From Novosphingobium rosa NBRC 15208 (GTDB taxonomy: Bacteria; Pseudomonadota; Alphaproteobacteria; Sphingomonadales; Sphingomonadaceae), in contig NZ_BCZE01000012.1 of NCBI RefSeq assembly GCF_001598555.1, positions 1 to 64,000 of the forward strand: a stretch of DNA of 64,000 nt, read 5' to 3'. The notes under the pieces were generated by a model. That model was given only the letters and a program-made list of their open reading frames with translations, did not search any database and was not told the origin of the DNA. A program made the translations under genes and the position numbers. Shown piece by piece: positions 52,818 through 62,357 of the stretch (position 1 is the first letter of the stretch; each line of letters begins with the position of its first letter).

Positions 52818-55800
52818 ATGACAAACAAGCCTGCGCCCGCCAGCCTCAAGCGCAAATCTCTGGCGGACCCTGTCGTGATGACCGGCCTTGTCGCCGTTCT
52901 GCTGTTCTTCCTGGTCGTGGGCGGCGTGGCCTGGTACAACATCCGCACGCTGAAGGACGACAATGAGAAGATCATTCACTCGCATGAGGTGATGATCACG
53001 CTCGATGAGCTGCTCTCCAGTGTGAAAGACGCCGAGACGGGCCAGCGCGGCTATCTGCTGACCGACAGCGACCGCTATCTGGAGCCTTACAATGCGGCGG
53101 TGTTGTCGCTGAAATCGCAGATCGCCGATCTGCAGGATCTGACGCGCGACAACCCCCGCCAGCAGGGCCGGATCGGCGCGCTGAAGGTGCATATCGAGGC
53201 CAAGCTGGCCGAATTGCGCGAAACCATCATGCTGCGCCAGACCAGGGGCGAGGAAGCGGCTTTGGCACTCGTGCGTTCGGATCGCGGCAAGGCGGAGATG
53301 GACACGATCCGCGCCCAGCTGGCCTTGATGGCTCAGGAAGAGGCGAGCCTGCGCCAGCAGCGCCTCACCGAAATGGAAGCCGCTTATGAGACGGCGCTGG
53401 CCAGCGGCATCCTGTCCGGCCTGCTGGGCATGGTGCTGACCTTCGTGGTGGGCCTGCTGGTGGTCCGCGCCACGGCGGCGCGCCAGCGGCAGGATTGGTT
53501 GCAATCCGGCCAGATGGGCCTGTCCGCCGCCATGCAGGGCGATCAGCGCACCGAGGAGCTGGGCGAGAACATTCTGCAGTTTCTGGCGCGCTATCTCGAT
53601 GCCCATGCCGGGGCGCTGTTCGTCCGCTCTGGCGGGGAGTATCGCCGGGTGGCGAGCTATGGCGTCCCCGCCGACGCGCCGCTGCCAGACCGCTTCGGCC
53701 CGCGCGAAGGCCTGCTGGGGCAGGCTGCCGCCGAGGGACGGCCCATCGTTATCCGCGATGTGCCCGAGGGCTATCTGACCATCGGTTCGGCGCTGGGGCG
53801 TGACCGGCCGCGCGATCTGATCGTGGCGACGGCGGGCTTCGAGGGCGGCGTCAATGCCGTGATCGAGCTGGGCTTCATTCACAAGATGGACGATCTGGCG
53901 CTGGCCTTGCTGGACCATGCGGGCGAGGCCATCGGCGTGGCGGTGCGTTCGGCCGATTACCGCAGCGAATTGCAGGATCTGGTCGAGGAAACCCAGCGCC
54001 AGTCCGAGGAATTGCAGGTCCAGAGCGAGGAGCTGCGCGTCTCCAACGAGGAGCTGGAAGAGCAGAGCCGCGCGCTGAAGGAGTCGCAGGTGCGGCTGGA
54101 GCAGCAACAGGCCGAGCTGGAAACCACCAACGCCCAGCTGGAAGAACAGGCCCAGCAGCTCGAGGTGCAGCGCGACGATCTGGCCCGCACCGCCAGCGCG
54201 GTTCAGCTCAAGGCGCGCGAGCTGGAGCAGGCCAGCCAGTACAAGTCCGATTTCCTCGCCAATATGAGCCACGAACTGCGCACGCCGCTCAATTCGCTGC
54301 TGATCCTGGCCAAGCTGCTGTCGGACAATCCGCTGGAAAATCTGACCGTCGAGCAGGTGAAGTTTGCCCGTACGATCCAATCCTCGGGCAGCGATTTGCT
54401 CAATCTGATCAACGATATCCTTGACCTCTCCAAGATCGAGGCCGGGCATGTCGAGATCCGCCCCGAAGCGGTGGCGGTGGAGCGGCTGGTCAAGGAGGTT
54501 CAGCAGACCTTCGATCCCGTTGCCCGCGAACGCAAGCTGGAGTTCGCGGTGGAGGTGGCGCCCGAATGCCCGCCGCTGATCGAGACCGATGCCCACCGCC
54601 TGCAGCAGGTGCTCAAGAACCTGCTCTCCAATGCCTTCAAGTTCACCGAGCAGGGCAAGGTGGATCTGACCATCCGTCGTGCAAGTGAGGGGCGTGTGGC
54701 TCTGGCCGTGCGCGACACCGGTATCGGCATGACGCCCGAGCAGCAGCAGACCGTCTTCGACGCTTTCCGTCAGGCCGATGGCACGATCAGCCGCAAATAC
54801 GGCGGCACGGGGCTGGGCCTTTCGATCTCGCGCGAGCTGGCGCGGCTGCTGGGCGGCACGATCAGCCTGCGCAGCGCGCTGGGGCAGGGCAGCACCTTCA
54901 CGGTCGAACTGCCCGTCACCTATGATCCGGCGGCGGTGGTCGCGCGGCCGGATCGCGCCGCCGCGCCGGCAGTTGAGCCGGTGGTCAGCGAGCCTTCGGC
55001 CCAGACACTGACGCCTGTCGCCCTGCCGCGCAAGCTGGAGGATGATCGCGATCATCTCGATGCCGACGCGCCGGAGGCCACGCGCCGCATCCTGCTGGTG
55101 ATCGAGGATGATGAAACCTTCGCCGGCATCCTGCGCGATCTTTCCCGCGAAATGGGCTTTCAGGCGCTGGTTGCCAGCACGGCGGAGGAAGCGCTGGCGC
55201 TGGCGCGGCAACATATGCCCAGCGCCGTGGTGCTGGATGTGGGCCTGCCAGATCAGTCCGGCCTTTCGGTGCTGGATCGCCTGAAGCGCGATGTCGAGAC
55301 GCGTCATATTCCGATCCATGTCGTCTCGGGCAGCGATCATGCGCAGACGGCGCTTTCGCTGGGCGCGGTGGGCTATATGCTGAAACCCGTGAAGCGCGAG
55401 GATCTGGCCGAGGTGCTGCGCCGGCTGGAGGCCAAGCTTTCGCAGCGCATGCATCGCGTGCTGGTCGTCGAGGACGATGCCGTGCAGCGCGATGCTGTCG
55501 AGCGTCTGCTGGCCTCTCAGGACGTGGAAACGGTGGCGGCGGGCACGGCTGCCGAGTGTCTTGATCTGCTCAAGGTGCAGACCTTTGACTGCATGGTGCT
55601 GGACCTGTCGCTGCCCGATGCCTCGGGCTATTCGCTGCTGGAAACGCTGAGCCGCGAGGAGGCCTATTCCTTCCCGCCGGTGATCGTCTACACCGGGCGC
55701 GACCTTTCGATCGACGATGAGCAGAAGCTGCGGCGCTACTCCAAATCGATCATCATCAAGGGCGCCAAATCGCCCGAGCGCCTGCTCGACGAGGTGAGCC

Positions 55801-56270
55801 TGTTCCTGCATCAGGTCGTCTCGGACCTGTCGGACGAGCAGCAGAAGATGATCCGCAAGGCGGCGCATCGCGACGCCATCCTTGAGGGTCGCCGCATTCT
55901 GGTGGTCGAGGACGATATCCGCAACGTCTATGCGCTGACCAACATTCTGGAACCGCGCGGCGCGGTGGTGGAGATCGCGCGCAACGGGCGTGAGGCGCTG
56001 GAGGTGCTGGACAAGGCATCTGCGCAGAATGAGATCGCCATCGATCTGGTGCTGATGGATGTGATGATGCCGGTGATGGACGGTCTGGCCGCCACACGCG
56101 CCATTCGCAGCAATCCGGCGTGGAAGGCGTTGCCGGTGATCACCCTGACCGCCAAGGCCATGCCAGACGATCAGGAGCGCTGCATCGAGGCGGGGGCCAA
56201 TGACTATATGGCCAAGCCGCTGGATGTGGACAAGCTGCTGTCACTGGTGCGCGTCTGGATGCCGCGATGA
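52818..56270 (+). CDS. Hybrid sensor histidine kinase (CHASE3-GAF-HisKA-HATPase-3xREC)
   Basis: A 1150-residue membrane kinase. Order: membrane helix (about 15-40), CHASE3 extracellular domain (45-180), membrane helix (195-220), GAF domain (235-380), a long coiled coil of Glu/Gln/Leu heptads (380-475), and HisKA with phospho-His in SHELRTPLNSLL (about residue 486). The HATPase follows, with DTGIGMTPEQQ and GGTGLGLSISREL. Three receiver domains then begin at LLVIEDDE (about 757), VLVVEDDA (about 878) and ILVVEDDI (about 1024). Each receiver appears to keep its phospho-accepting Asp: VVLDVGLPD, MVLDLSLPD and VLMDVMMPV. Its stop overlaps the cheR start (ATGA). Confidence 0.92.
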   Translation: MTNKPAPASLKRKSLADPVVMTGLVAVLLFFLVVGGVAWYNIRTLKDDNEKIIHSHEVMITLDELLSSVKDAETGQRGYLLTDSDRYLEPYNAAVLSLKSQIADLQDLTRDNPRQQGRIGALKVHIEAKLAELRETIMLRQTRGEEAALALVRSDRGKAEMDTIRAQLALMAQEEASLRQQRLTEMEAAYETALASGILSGLLGMVLTFVVGLLVVRATAARQRQDWLQSGQMGLSAAMQGDQRTEELGENILQFLARYLDAHAGALFVRSGGEYRRVASYGVPADAPLPDRFGPREGLLGQAAAEGRPIVIRDVPEGYLTIGSALGRDRPRDLIVATAGFEGGVNAVIELGFIHKMDDLALALLDHAGEAIGVAVRSADYRSELQDLVEETQRQSEELQVQSEELRVSNEELEEQSRALKESQVRLEQQQAELETTNAQLEEQAQQLEVQRDDLARTASAVQLKARELEQASQYKSDFLANMSHELRTPLNSLLILAKLLSDNPLENLTVEQVKFARTIQSSGSDLLNLINDILDLSKIEAGHVEIRPEAVAVERLVKEVQQTFDPVARERKLEFAVEVAPECPPLIETDAHRLQQVLKNLLSNAFKFTEQGKVDLTIRRASEGRVALAVRDTGIGMTPEQQQTVFDAFRQADGTISRKYGGTGLGLSISRELARLLGGTISLRSALGQGSTFTVELPVTYDPAAVVARPDRAAAPAVEPVVSEPSAQTLTPVALPRKLEDDRDHLDADAPEATRRILLVIEDDETFAGILRDLSREMGFQALVASTAEEALALARQHMPSAVVLDVGLPDQSGLSVLDRLKRDVETRHIPIHVVSGSDHAQTALSLGAVGYMLKPVKREDLAEVLRRLEAKLSQRMHRVLVVEDDAVQRDAVERLLASQDVETVAAGTAAECLDLLKVQTFDCMVLDLSLPDASGYSLLETLSREEAYSFPPVIVYTGRDLSIDDEQKLRRYSKSIIIKGAKSPERLLDEVSLFLHQVVSDLSDEQQKMIRKAAHRDAILEGRRILVVEDDIRNVYALTNILEPRGAVVEIARNGREALEVLDKASAQNEIAIDLVLMDVMMPVMDGLAATRAIRSNPAWKALPVITLTAKAMPDDQERCIEAGANDYMAKPLDVDKLLSLVRVWMPR

Positions 56271-57121
56271 GCGAGGAGCCTGTGAGCGGCGGTCTGCTCA
56301 GCGAGCGCGTCGAGGACATAGAGATCCATCTGCTGCTCGAAGGGCTGTACCGGCGCTATCACTATGATTTCCGCAATTACGCGCAGGCTTCGATCAAGCG
56401 GCGGCTGAGGCAGGCGCGCGAACAACTGGGTTATCGCAGCATTTCGGACCTTCAGCATGATGTGCTGCATGATCCCGATATGCTGCCGCGCCTGCTCTCC
56501 TATCTGACGGTGCAGGTCAGCGAGGTGTTTCGCGATCCCTCCTATTTCAAGGCGATCCGCGAGAAGGTGATCCCGCATCTACGCACCTATCCTTCGTTGC
56601 GCATCTGGATCGCGGGCTGCAGCACGGGCGAGGAACTCTATTCCTTCGTCATCCTCTTCCGCGAGGAAGGGCTGGAGCAGCGCACCCTGTTCTATGCCAC
56701 AGACATCAATCAGGACGCGCTGGCCAAGGCGGAAGCGGGGATCTACGACCTCGAACGCTTCAAGCTGTTCACCGAGAACCACCGCAAATCGGGCGGAAAA
56801 TCCTCGCTCTCGGACTATTACACCGCCGCCTATGGCAAAGGCGCCTTCGACAAGAGCCTGCGCAACCGCGTGGTCTTTTCCGATCACAGCCTGGTGACGG
56901 ACGCGGTCTTTGCCGAGATGCATCTGATCTCCTGCCGCAATGTGCTGATCTATTTCGACCGGCCCTTGCAGGATCGCGCGGTGGGTCTGTTCAAGGACTC
57001 TCTGGCGCGCAAGGGCTTCCTTGGACTGGGCTCGAAGGAGAGCCTGCGCTTTTCCGAACATGCTGGCAGCTTCAGCGAACTGGCCCCCGGCGACAAGATT
57101 TACCAAAGGCTGGATCGGTGA
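56267..57121 (+). CDS. CheR-type protein-glutamate methyltransferase
   Basis: A 284-residue SAM-dependent methyltransferase of the CheR family. It has the N-terminal helical domain (FRNYAQASIKRRLRQAREQLG) and the SAM-binding region LRIWIAGCSTGEELYSF. Further motifs are FYATDINQDALAKAEAGIY and HLISCRNVLIYFDRPLQ, and VSEVFRDPSYF also matches. It overlaps its kinase neighbour by 4 bp and the cheB start by 4 bp. No chemoreceptor or flagellar genes are in the window. The substrate is therefore probably not a classical MCP, and the long coiled coil of the kinase is a candidate (inference). Confidence 0.92.
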   Translation: MSEEPVSGGLLSERVEDIEIHLLLEGLYRRYHYDFRNYAQASIKRRLRQAREQLGYRSISDLQHDVLHDPDMLPRLLSYLTVQVSEVFRDPSYFKAIREKVIPHLRTYPSLRIWIAGCSTGEELYSFVILFREEGLEQRTLFYATDINQDALAKAEAGIYDLERFKLFTENHRKSGGKSSLSDYYTAAYGKGAFDKSLRNRVVFSDHSLVTDAVFAEMHLISCRNVLIYFDRPLQDRAVGLFKDSLARKGFLGLGSKESLRFSEHAGSFSELAPGDKIYQRLDR

Positions 57122-57717
57122 GCGATACGGTGCCTCAGGCTATCGTCATCGGCGCTTCGGCGGGCGCGCTTCAGGCGCTGTCCGCCCTGCTGCCGCTGCT
57201 GCCCGCGGACTATCCGCTGCCGATCCTGATCGTGGTGCATATCCGCCCTGATCGTGACAGCGTGCTGGCGCACCTGTTTCAGTCCAAATGCGCGATCCGC
57301 GTGCGCGAGGCCGATGACAAGGAACCCATCCAGCCGGGCACCGTCTATTTCGCCCCGCCCGATTACCATTTGCTGGTCGAGCAGGATCACACGCTGTCGC
57401 TCTCCAGCGAGGAGCCGGTGTTCTTTTCGCGCCCTTCCATCGATGTGCTGTTTGAAAGCGCCGCCGATGCCTATGGCGAGGCGCTGACCGGCATCGTGCT
57501 GACCGGCGCGAATGAGGATGGCGCTGCCGGATTAAAGACCATCGTCGATGCGGGCGGAACGGCCATTGTGCAAGAGCCGCAAGGTGCCTATGCCACGGCC
57601 ATGCCCGAGGCCGCCATCGCGCGCTGCCCGCAGGCCAAGATAATGACAATCGAGGATATTTCGGCCCATCTGCTTGATCTGGGCCGCAATCATCCGGGAA
57701 GGAACAGTCGCTCATGA
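57118..57717 (+). CDS. CheB-type methylesterase domain protein
   Basis: A 199-residue protein that consists of the CheB methylesterase domain alone, with no receiver domain. The catalytic triad is visible: Ser in VIGASAGALQALS, His in ILIVVHIRPDRDS and Asp in LTGANEDGAAGL. It also has EPIQPGTVYFAPPDYHLLVE, typical of CheB. The start is GTG at 57118 inside the cheR stop, and its stop overlaps the next gene (ATGA). Control must come from its partners because it lacks its own phosphorylation domain. Confidence 0.92.
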   Translation: MSDTVPQAIVIGASAGALQALSALLPLLPADYPLPILIVVHIRPDRDSVLAHLFQSKCAIRVREADDKEPIQPGTVYFAPPDYHLLVEQDHTLSLSSEEPVFFSRPSIDVLFESAADAYGEALTGIVLTGANEDGAAGLKTIVDAGGTAIVQEPQGAYATAMPEAAIARCPQAKIMTIEDISAHLLDLGRNHPGRNSRS

Positions 57718-59276
57718 CCCCCGTCAGCTTTCTTCTGGTGGACGATCTGGAGGAAAATCTCCTCTCGCTCGAAGCCCTGCTGCGGCGCGAGGGGCTGGTG
57801 CTGCTCAAGGCCCGCTCGGGTGACGAGGCGCTGGAATTGCTCCTGAAGCATGATGTGGCGCTGGCGCTGGTCGATGTGCAGATGCCGGGGCTTTCGGGTT
57901 TCGATCTGGCAGAACTGATGCGCGGCAGTGAGCGGACCCGCCATGTGCCGATCATCTTCGTGACGGCAGGCAATGCCGACAGTCAGCGTCGTTTCCGCGG
58001 CTATGAGGCGGGTGCGGTGGACTTCATCCACAAGCCCATCGAGCCCGATATCATCCGCAGCAAGGCCGAGGTCTTTTTCGAACTCTACCGCCAGCGCCAG
58101 CAGATCGCCGCTCAGCGCGACGAGTTGAAAGCCCGCAGCGCCGCTCTGGAAGAGGCCGACCGCCGCAAGGATGAATTCCTCGCCACGCTGGCCCATGAAT
58201 TGCGCAACCCGCTGGCGCCCTTGCGCCACGGTCTGGATGTGCTGCGTCGCAATCCCGACAATCAGAGCGCCACGGATATCCGCGCGATGATGGACCGGCA
58301 GCTGACGCAGATGGTGCGGCTGATCGACGATCTGCTCGATGTCTCGCGCATCAGCCAGGGCAAGATCGAACTGCGCCGTGAGCGTATTCAGGCCGAAGAG
58401 ATCGTTCGCCTCGCGCTGGAAGCCAGCCGTCCGCTGATCGAGAGCCATGGCCACAGCCTGTCGGTCGATCTGCTGCCTCAGGGCATCTGGCTCGATGCCG
58501 ATCTGACGCGCATGGCGCAGGTGCTGGGCAATCTGCTCAACAATGCCGCCAAATACACGCCGACAGGGGGCAAGATCGCGGTTTCCCTGCGCGCGGAGCA
58601 AGGCGAGGCGGTGATCGCCGTCAGCGACAATGGCCTCGGCATTCCCGAGACGATGCAGTCACAGATTTTCCAGCTTTTCACCCAGATCGAGGATCACTCG
58701 GTTCATGCCAAAGGTGGGCTGGGCATCGGTCTGGCGCTGGCGCGGCAGTTGGTGGAGATGCATGGTGGCTCGATCGAGGCGCGCAGTGGCGGCGCCGGGC
58801 AGGGCAGCACCTTCACCATTCGCGCGCCTTTGGTTTCAGCCTTGCCCGGCGCGGCGCCATCCGATCAGGCCGAACAGAGCCCTGCCGAGCGCCCGCTCAA
58901 GGTGCTGGTGATCGATGACAACGCCATGATCGCCATGAGCATGGGCTGGATGCTTGAGGAAATGGGACACGATTTTCAGGTGGTCAACGATGGCCGCGAG
59001 GCGCTGGAGGCCGCGCGCGATTACAAGCCCGATGCGATCCTGCTCGATATCGGCCTGCCGGTGATGGATGGCTATGAGGTTTGCCGCGCCTTCCGTCAGG
59101 ACCAGCAATTCCGCGAGACGCTGATCGTGGCGCAGACGGGCTGGGGGCAGGATCGCGACAAGGAGCTGGCGGCTCAGGCCGGGTTTGACCATCATCTGGT
59201 CAAGCCCGTGGCCTATGATGCGCTGGAGAAGCTTCTGGTTCAGCACGCCATGCCGCGCCAAGCCCAGCCTTCTTAA
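57714..59276 (+). CDS. Hybrid kinase/response regulator (REC-HisKA-HATPase-REC)
   Basis: A 520-residue soluble protein. It has an N-terminal receiver (LLVDDLEENLLSLEALL, phospho-Asp in ALALVDVQMPG) and HisKA with EFLATLAHELRNPLAP (His at about residue 161). The HATPase (NNAAKYTP, SDNGLGIP, GGLGIGLALARQLV) and a second receiver (VLVIDDNAMIAMSM, AILLDIGLPVMDGYEV) follow. With no membrane segment, it can both receive and send phosphoryl groups, linking the membrane kinase upstream to a further target. It is the last gene of the four-gene operon. Its stop shares TTAA with the convergent RMD1-family gene. Confidence 0.92.
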   Translation: MTPVSFLLVDDLEENLLSLEALLRREGLVLLKARSGDEALELLLKHDVALALVDVQMPGLSGFDLAELMRGSERTRHVPIIFVTAGNADSQRRFRGYEAGAVDFIHKPIEPDIIRSKAEVFFELYRQRQQIAAQRDELKARSAALEEADRRKDEFLATLAHELRNPLAPLRHGLDVLRRNPDNQSATDIRAMMDRQLTQMVRLIDDLLDVSRISQGKIELRRERIQAEEIVRLALEASRPLIESHGHSLSVDLLPQGIWLDADLTRMAQVLGNLLNNAAKYTPTGGKIAVSLRAEQGEAVIAVSDNGLGIPETMQSQIFQLFTQIEDHSVHAKGGLGIGLALARQLVEMHGGSIEARSGGAGQGSTFTIRAPLVSALPGAAPSDQAEQSPAERPLKVLVIDDNAMIAMSMGWMLEEMGHDFQVVNDGREALEAARDYKPDAILLDIGLPVMDGYEVCRAFRQDQQFRETLIVAQTGWGQDRDKELAAQAGFDHHLVKPVAYDALEKLLVQHAMPRQAQPS

Positions 59277-60106
59277 TGCCCGCCTGACCGTAAGGTCATA
59301 TCCACCAGCGAGATCACGATCTCGAAGGCGATCAGGGCGATGATGGCCAGCTCCAGCCGATAAGCGCGCTTGTCGCGCACGATATCGAGGAGCACCTCGG
59401 CCACATCGCCCAGCGCGACGAACTTGCGCTCCAGCACCTCGTGGCGCTCGTCCAGCTCGTATTCGTCCTCAAGGCGGGCGTAGAGGCGGTCCAGCTCGGG
59501 ACGGTCCCAGAGCAGGTCGGGCCGGTCATTGGCCTGAGCGCTGCCCATGATGCGATGGCGCGCGGCCAGCGCATTGCCCACCAGCTGCATTGCCTGCTTG
59601 ATCGGCAGCCGCGCCTGCCCGTTCTCGCGCAAATCACCGACCAGAGGGCTGATCCGGTCGAAGGCACCGGCCACCAGAATTTCGTCGCGTGACAGCATGA
59701 CGCTGCGCGCCAGCACGATCGCCACCAGCAAAAAGCGCTCCGTGCTGGCGTCGAGCAGCTGGATCTGCCCGTCGGCGGCGATCTTGTCATTACCACCCGG
59801 CTTGACGACCAGCGTGGTCATCTCCGTTTCGGGCACCTGCTCCAGATCGATCGTATGGGGCAGCAGCAGGCTGTCGGGATCGCTTTGCGGCCTGTCCTCA
59901 TCGGTGATCGAGACCACCACGCCATCGCGAAACACGATGGTCAGCCCCTCGCGCGCCGTCCACGGCGGGGACAGCGCCTCTTCGGAGACATGACGCGTAT
60001 CGATGCGCTCCCCCAGCAAACGGGCGCTGAGCAAAAAGCGCGAGGCTTCGGGAACGTCCCCCAGCAGAACGAAATCAGGAAGGCTGGCGGATTTGGCAAG
60101 AGCCAT
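59273..60106 (-). CDS. RMD1/DUF155 family protein
   Basis: A 277-residue protein of the RMD1/Sif2 (DUF155) family. Typical stretches are LTIVFRDGVVVSITDE near the N-terminus, FLLVAIVLARSVMLSRDEILVAGAFDRI and ALAARHRIMGSAQANDRPDLLWDRPELDRLYARLEDEYELDERHEVLERK, with a C-terminal membrane helix (LELAIIALIAFEIVISLVDM). Eukaryotic members anchor to mitochondrial membranes and affect meiosis. Bacterial members have no assigned role. It is convergent with the signalling operon and their stop codons overlap. Confidence 0.8.
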   Translation of the reverse strand: MALAKSASLPDFVLLGDVPEASRFLLSARLLGERIDTRHVSEEALSPPWTAREGLTIVFRDGVVVSITDEDRPQSDPDSLLLPHTIDLEQVPETEMTTLVVKPGGNDKIAADGQIQLLDASTERFLLVAIVLARSVMLSRDEILVAGAFDRISPLVGDLRENGQARLPIKQAMQLVGNALAARHRIMGSAQANDRPDLLWDRPELDRLYARLEDEYELDERHEVLERKFVALGDVAEVLLDIVRDKRAYRLELAIIALIAFEIVISLVDMTLRSGGH

Positions 60107-60209
60107 GAACAGATCGCTCCGAGTGGTAAAGGCTCCGCCCTGCCACCGGCAGGTTGCGCTTGCGCGACACTGGCACGCCTAAACTGGCACGCCTGAAATC
60201 GGGCGGCGA

Positions 60210-60671
60210 TCAGGCCGTCTGCAGGGCTGGTGAAAGCTTGAGGCAAACCGCTTCCAGCAGCCCCGCCAGTTCCCGGTTGCCCACCACGCGCGCGGCCAGA
60301 GCCAGCGGCACCCAGCGCATCCTGCGCGTTTCGCCGGCGGCGACAACCTCCGCCTGCCCCTGAACCCTGAGCAGATGGACCTCCACGCAATAGACCGCAT
60401 CGATCAGCGGCTTGCGATAGCGGAAGGAGCCGATCACCTCCTGCTCGGCCTCGCCCAGCACGCCGGCTTCCTCGAAAGCCTCACGCCGGGCGGTGTCGCG
60501 GGATGTCTCGCCGCTTTCGATATGGCCTTTGGGGAGCCACCATTCGCCCGTGCCCCGGCTGGCGATCAGCAGAACCTCCGCTCCGCCCCCCGCGCCATCC
60601 CGCAGGCAGATCGCCGCGGCCTGAGCCACCATGGGTTCCGACTCGGCAGGGGCGGGCTTCATGGTTTTCAC
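60210..60671 (-). CDS. NUDIX hydrolase
   Basis: A 153-residue hydrolase of nucleoside-diphosphate-X compounds. The Nudix box is complete: GHIESGETSRDTARREAFEEAGV, matching Gx5Ex7REUxEExGU, with Mg2+ ligands in REAFEEAG. The N-terminal strand AAICLRDGAGGGAEVLLIASRGTGEWWLPKGH is typical of the branch that includes diadenosine polyphosphate and polyphosphate hydrolases. Its substrate is not evident. It diverges from the cobalamin-riboswitch transcription unit. The 608-bp gap 60672-61280 holds the riboswitch and expression leader. Confidence 0.88.
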   Translation of the reverse strand: MKTMKPAPAESEPMVAQAAAICLRDGAGGGAEVLLIASRGTGEWWLPKGHIESGETSRDTARREAFEEAGVLGEAEQEVIGSFRYRKPLIDAVYCVEVHLLRVQGQAEVVAAGETRRMRWVPLALAARVVGNRELAGLLEAVCLKLSPALQTA

Positions 60672-60849
60672 AAGGTTTCCCTTCCATGCCGGGGCGTTAT
60701 GAGAAACTGCATGGACCCGGACCGTAACAGTTTCATGAAACCTTTGCTCCGTCCATGTCCTTGCGCCAGATCATATGCGCCGGGCGCTGAAAGCCTCTTG
60801 GCCAATCCGGCAAAGCGAACTATCGCGGACCTGACGGGACCGGTGATCG

Positions 60850-61110
60850 CCGGTTCCGCCATCCCGCAACGGCGCCCGCAAGGGCTTAATAGGGAACACG
60901 GTCAGGATCGCCGGGAGGCGGTCCGGAAACCGGGCTGTCCCTGCAACTGTGAGCGGCGAGCGCTTTGCACTTGTGCCCTGTCGATCAGACACATGTCGAT
61001 CAGGCAAGGCACGGCCACTGGGTCAGACGCAGAACCATGCGGGGCCCGGGAAGGCTGTGGAAACGCGCTGTGACCCGCAAGCCAGGAGACCTGCCGATGC
61101 GGGGTCGCTC
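60850..61110 (+). ncRNA. Cobalamin (B12) riboswitch
   Basis: The conserved core is clear: AATAGGGAACACGGT (about 60888-60902), CCGGGCTGTCCCTGCAACTGTGA (60929-60951) and, after an expanded peripheral domain, GCAAGCCAGGAGACCTGCC (61077-61095). These are the hallmark boxes of the AdoCbl riboswitch. The spacing between the last two is long, as in other alphaproteobacteria. It sits upstream of the Ni/Co transporter gene on the same strand. Expression should be lowered when adenosylcobalamin is abundant. The boundaries given are approximate. Confidence 0.9.
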
Positions 61111-61280
61111 TTGCCGCGGCCCAGGGAATGGCCATGGCACGGCTCCACCGTCTGGGCGACACATGGCCGGGCCGCAAGGGCATGACACGAGGGCGTTGCA
61201 GGCGCGCGCCCGGTGGCATGCCGACCGCTGGAAGGCGGTGGCACGGATCAGAGTCTCGCCCGCGCCGACGGATATGTATC

Positions 61281-62357
61281 GTGACAGAGATTGTTGTTCA
61301 GGACAGGCCGCAAGCCTCCGCCATCGCCCCTGCGCAAACCCCGCTGCGCAGGAGGATCGGGGCGGTCTACGCCTTGTTGCTGATCGCCAATCTGGGCGTC
61401 TGGATCTGGTGCTGGCTGGAGTTGCATCACACGCCCGGCATGCTGGGCACCGCTTTGCTGGCCTACACTCTGGGCCTGCGCCACGCCGTGGACGCGGACC
61501 ATATCGCGGCCATCGACAACGTCACCCGCAAGCTGATGCAGGATGGGCAGCGCCCTGTCGGCACGGGCTTTTTCTTCGCCATCGGTCATTCGGCGGTGGT
61601 GCTGGTGGCCACCTTGCTGATCGCGCTGATGGCAGGCGCGGCCAGCGGGATCGAGGGCTTCAAGGCCACCGGAGGGCTTATCTCCACCTGCGTTTCGGCC
61701 TTTTTCCTCTTCACCATCGCGGGGATGAATTTGATGATCCTGCGTTCGGTATACCGGTCTTATCGCCATGTGCTGGCGGGCGGGGCCTATGTGGAAGAGG
61801 ATCTCGATATGCTGCTGGCCGGGCGTGGCCTCATCGCGCGCCTGCTGCGCCCGCTGTTCCGGCTGGTGACGCAAAGCTGGCATATGGCGCCGCTGGGCTT
61901 CCTCTTCGGGCTGGGCTTCGACACGGCCACGGAAGTCGGCCTGCTGGGCCTTTCGGCATCGCAAGCGGCGCAGGGCATGTCCTTTGGCGTGGTGCTGCTG
62001 TTTCCCGCGCTGTTCGCGGCGGGCATGGCGCTGATCGACACCACGGACGGCATCATGATGCTGGGCGCCTATGAATGGGCTTTCGTCAAGCCGATGCGCA
62101 AGCTCTACTACAATATGACGATCACGCTGGTGGCGGCTCTGGTGGCGATCCTGATCGGCGGGATCGAAACCATGGCGCTGATCGCCGACCATCTGCACCT
62201 GACGGGCGGCCTGTGGGATGTGTTCGGCGATCTGGCGGGCAGCTTCAACCTGCTGGGCTTCGCCATCGTGGGCCTGTTTGCGCTGAGCTGGGCGCTGAGC
62301 TGGGCGATCTATCGCTACAAGCGGCTCGATGAGGTGGAGGTGGTGAGGGAAACCTGA
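61281..62357 (+). CDS. HoxN/NixA-type nickel/cobalt permease (probably cobalt)
   Basis: A 358-residue, eight-helix inner-membrane NiCoT transporter. The signature metal-binding motif is RHAVDADHIAAIDN (HX4DH), helped by LGFLFGLGFDTATEV. GTG 61281 was chosen as start (TEIVVQDRPQAS). Earlier in-frame starts would translate the riboswitch leader and add 51 basic residues. The gene lies about 170 bp beyond a cobalamin riboswitch, which makes cobalt for B12 the likely substrate. Its last 43 bases overlap the convergent cobF gene. Confidence 0.88.
   Translation: MTEIVVQDRPQASAIAPAQTPLRRRIGAVYALLLIANLGVWIWCWLELHHTPGMLGTALLAYTLGLRHAVDADHIAAIDNVTRKLMQDGQRPVGTGFFFAIGHSAVVLVATLLIALMAGAASGIEGFKATGGLISTCVSAFFLFTIAGMNLMILRSVYRSYRHVLAGGAYVEEDLDMLLAGRGLIARLLRPLFRLVTQSWHMAPLGFLFGLGFDTATEVGLLGLSASQAAQGMSFGVVLLFPALFAAGMALIDTTDGIMMLGAYEWAFVKPMRKLYYNMTITLVAALVAILIGGIETMALIADHLHLTGGLWDVFGDLAGSFNLLGFAIVGLFALSWALSWAIYRYKRLDEVEVVRET

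Noticed and set aside
52584..55868. A 1094-residue open frame antisense to the hybrid kinase
   Set aside because: Shadow frame over well-defined kinase domains; low-complexity His/Gln/Leu product.
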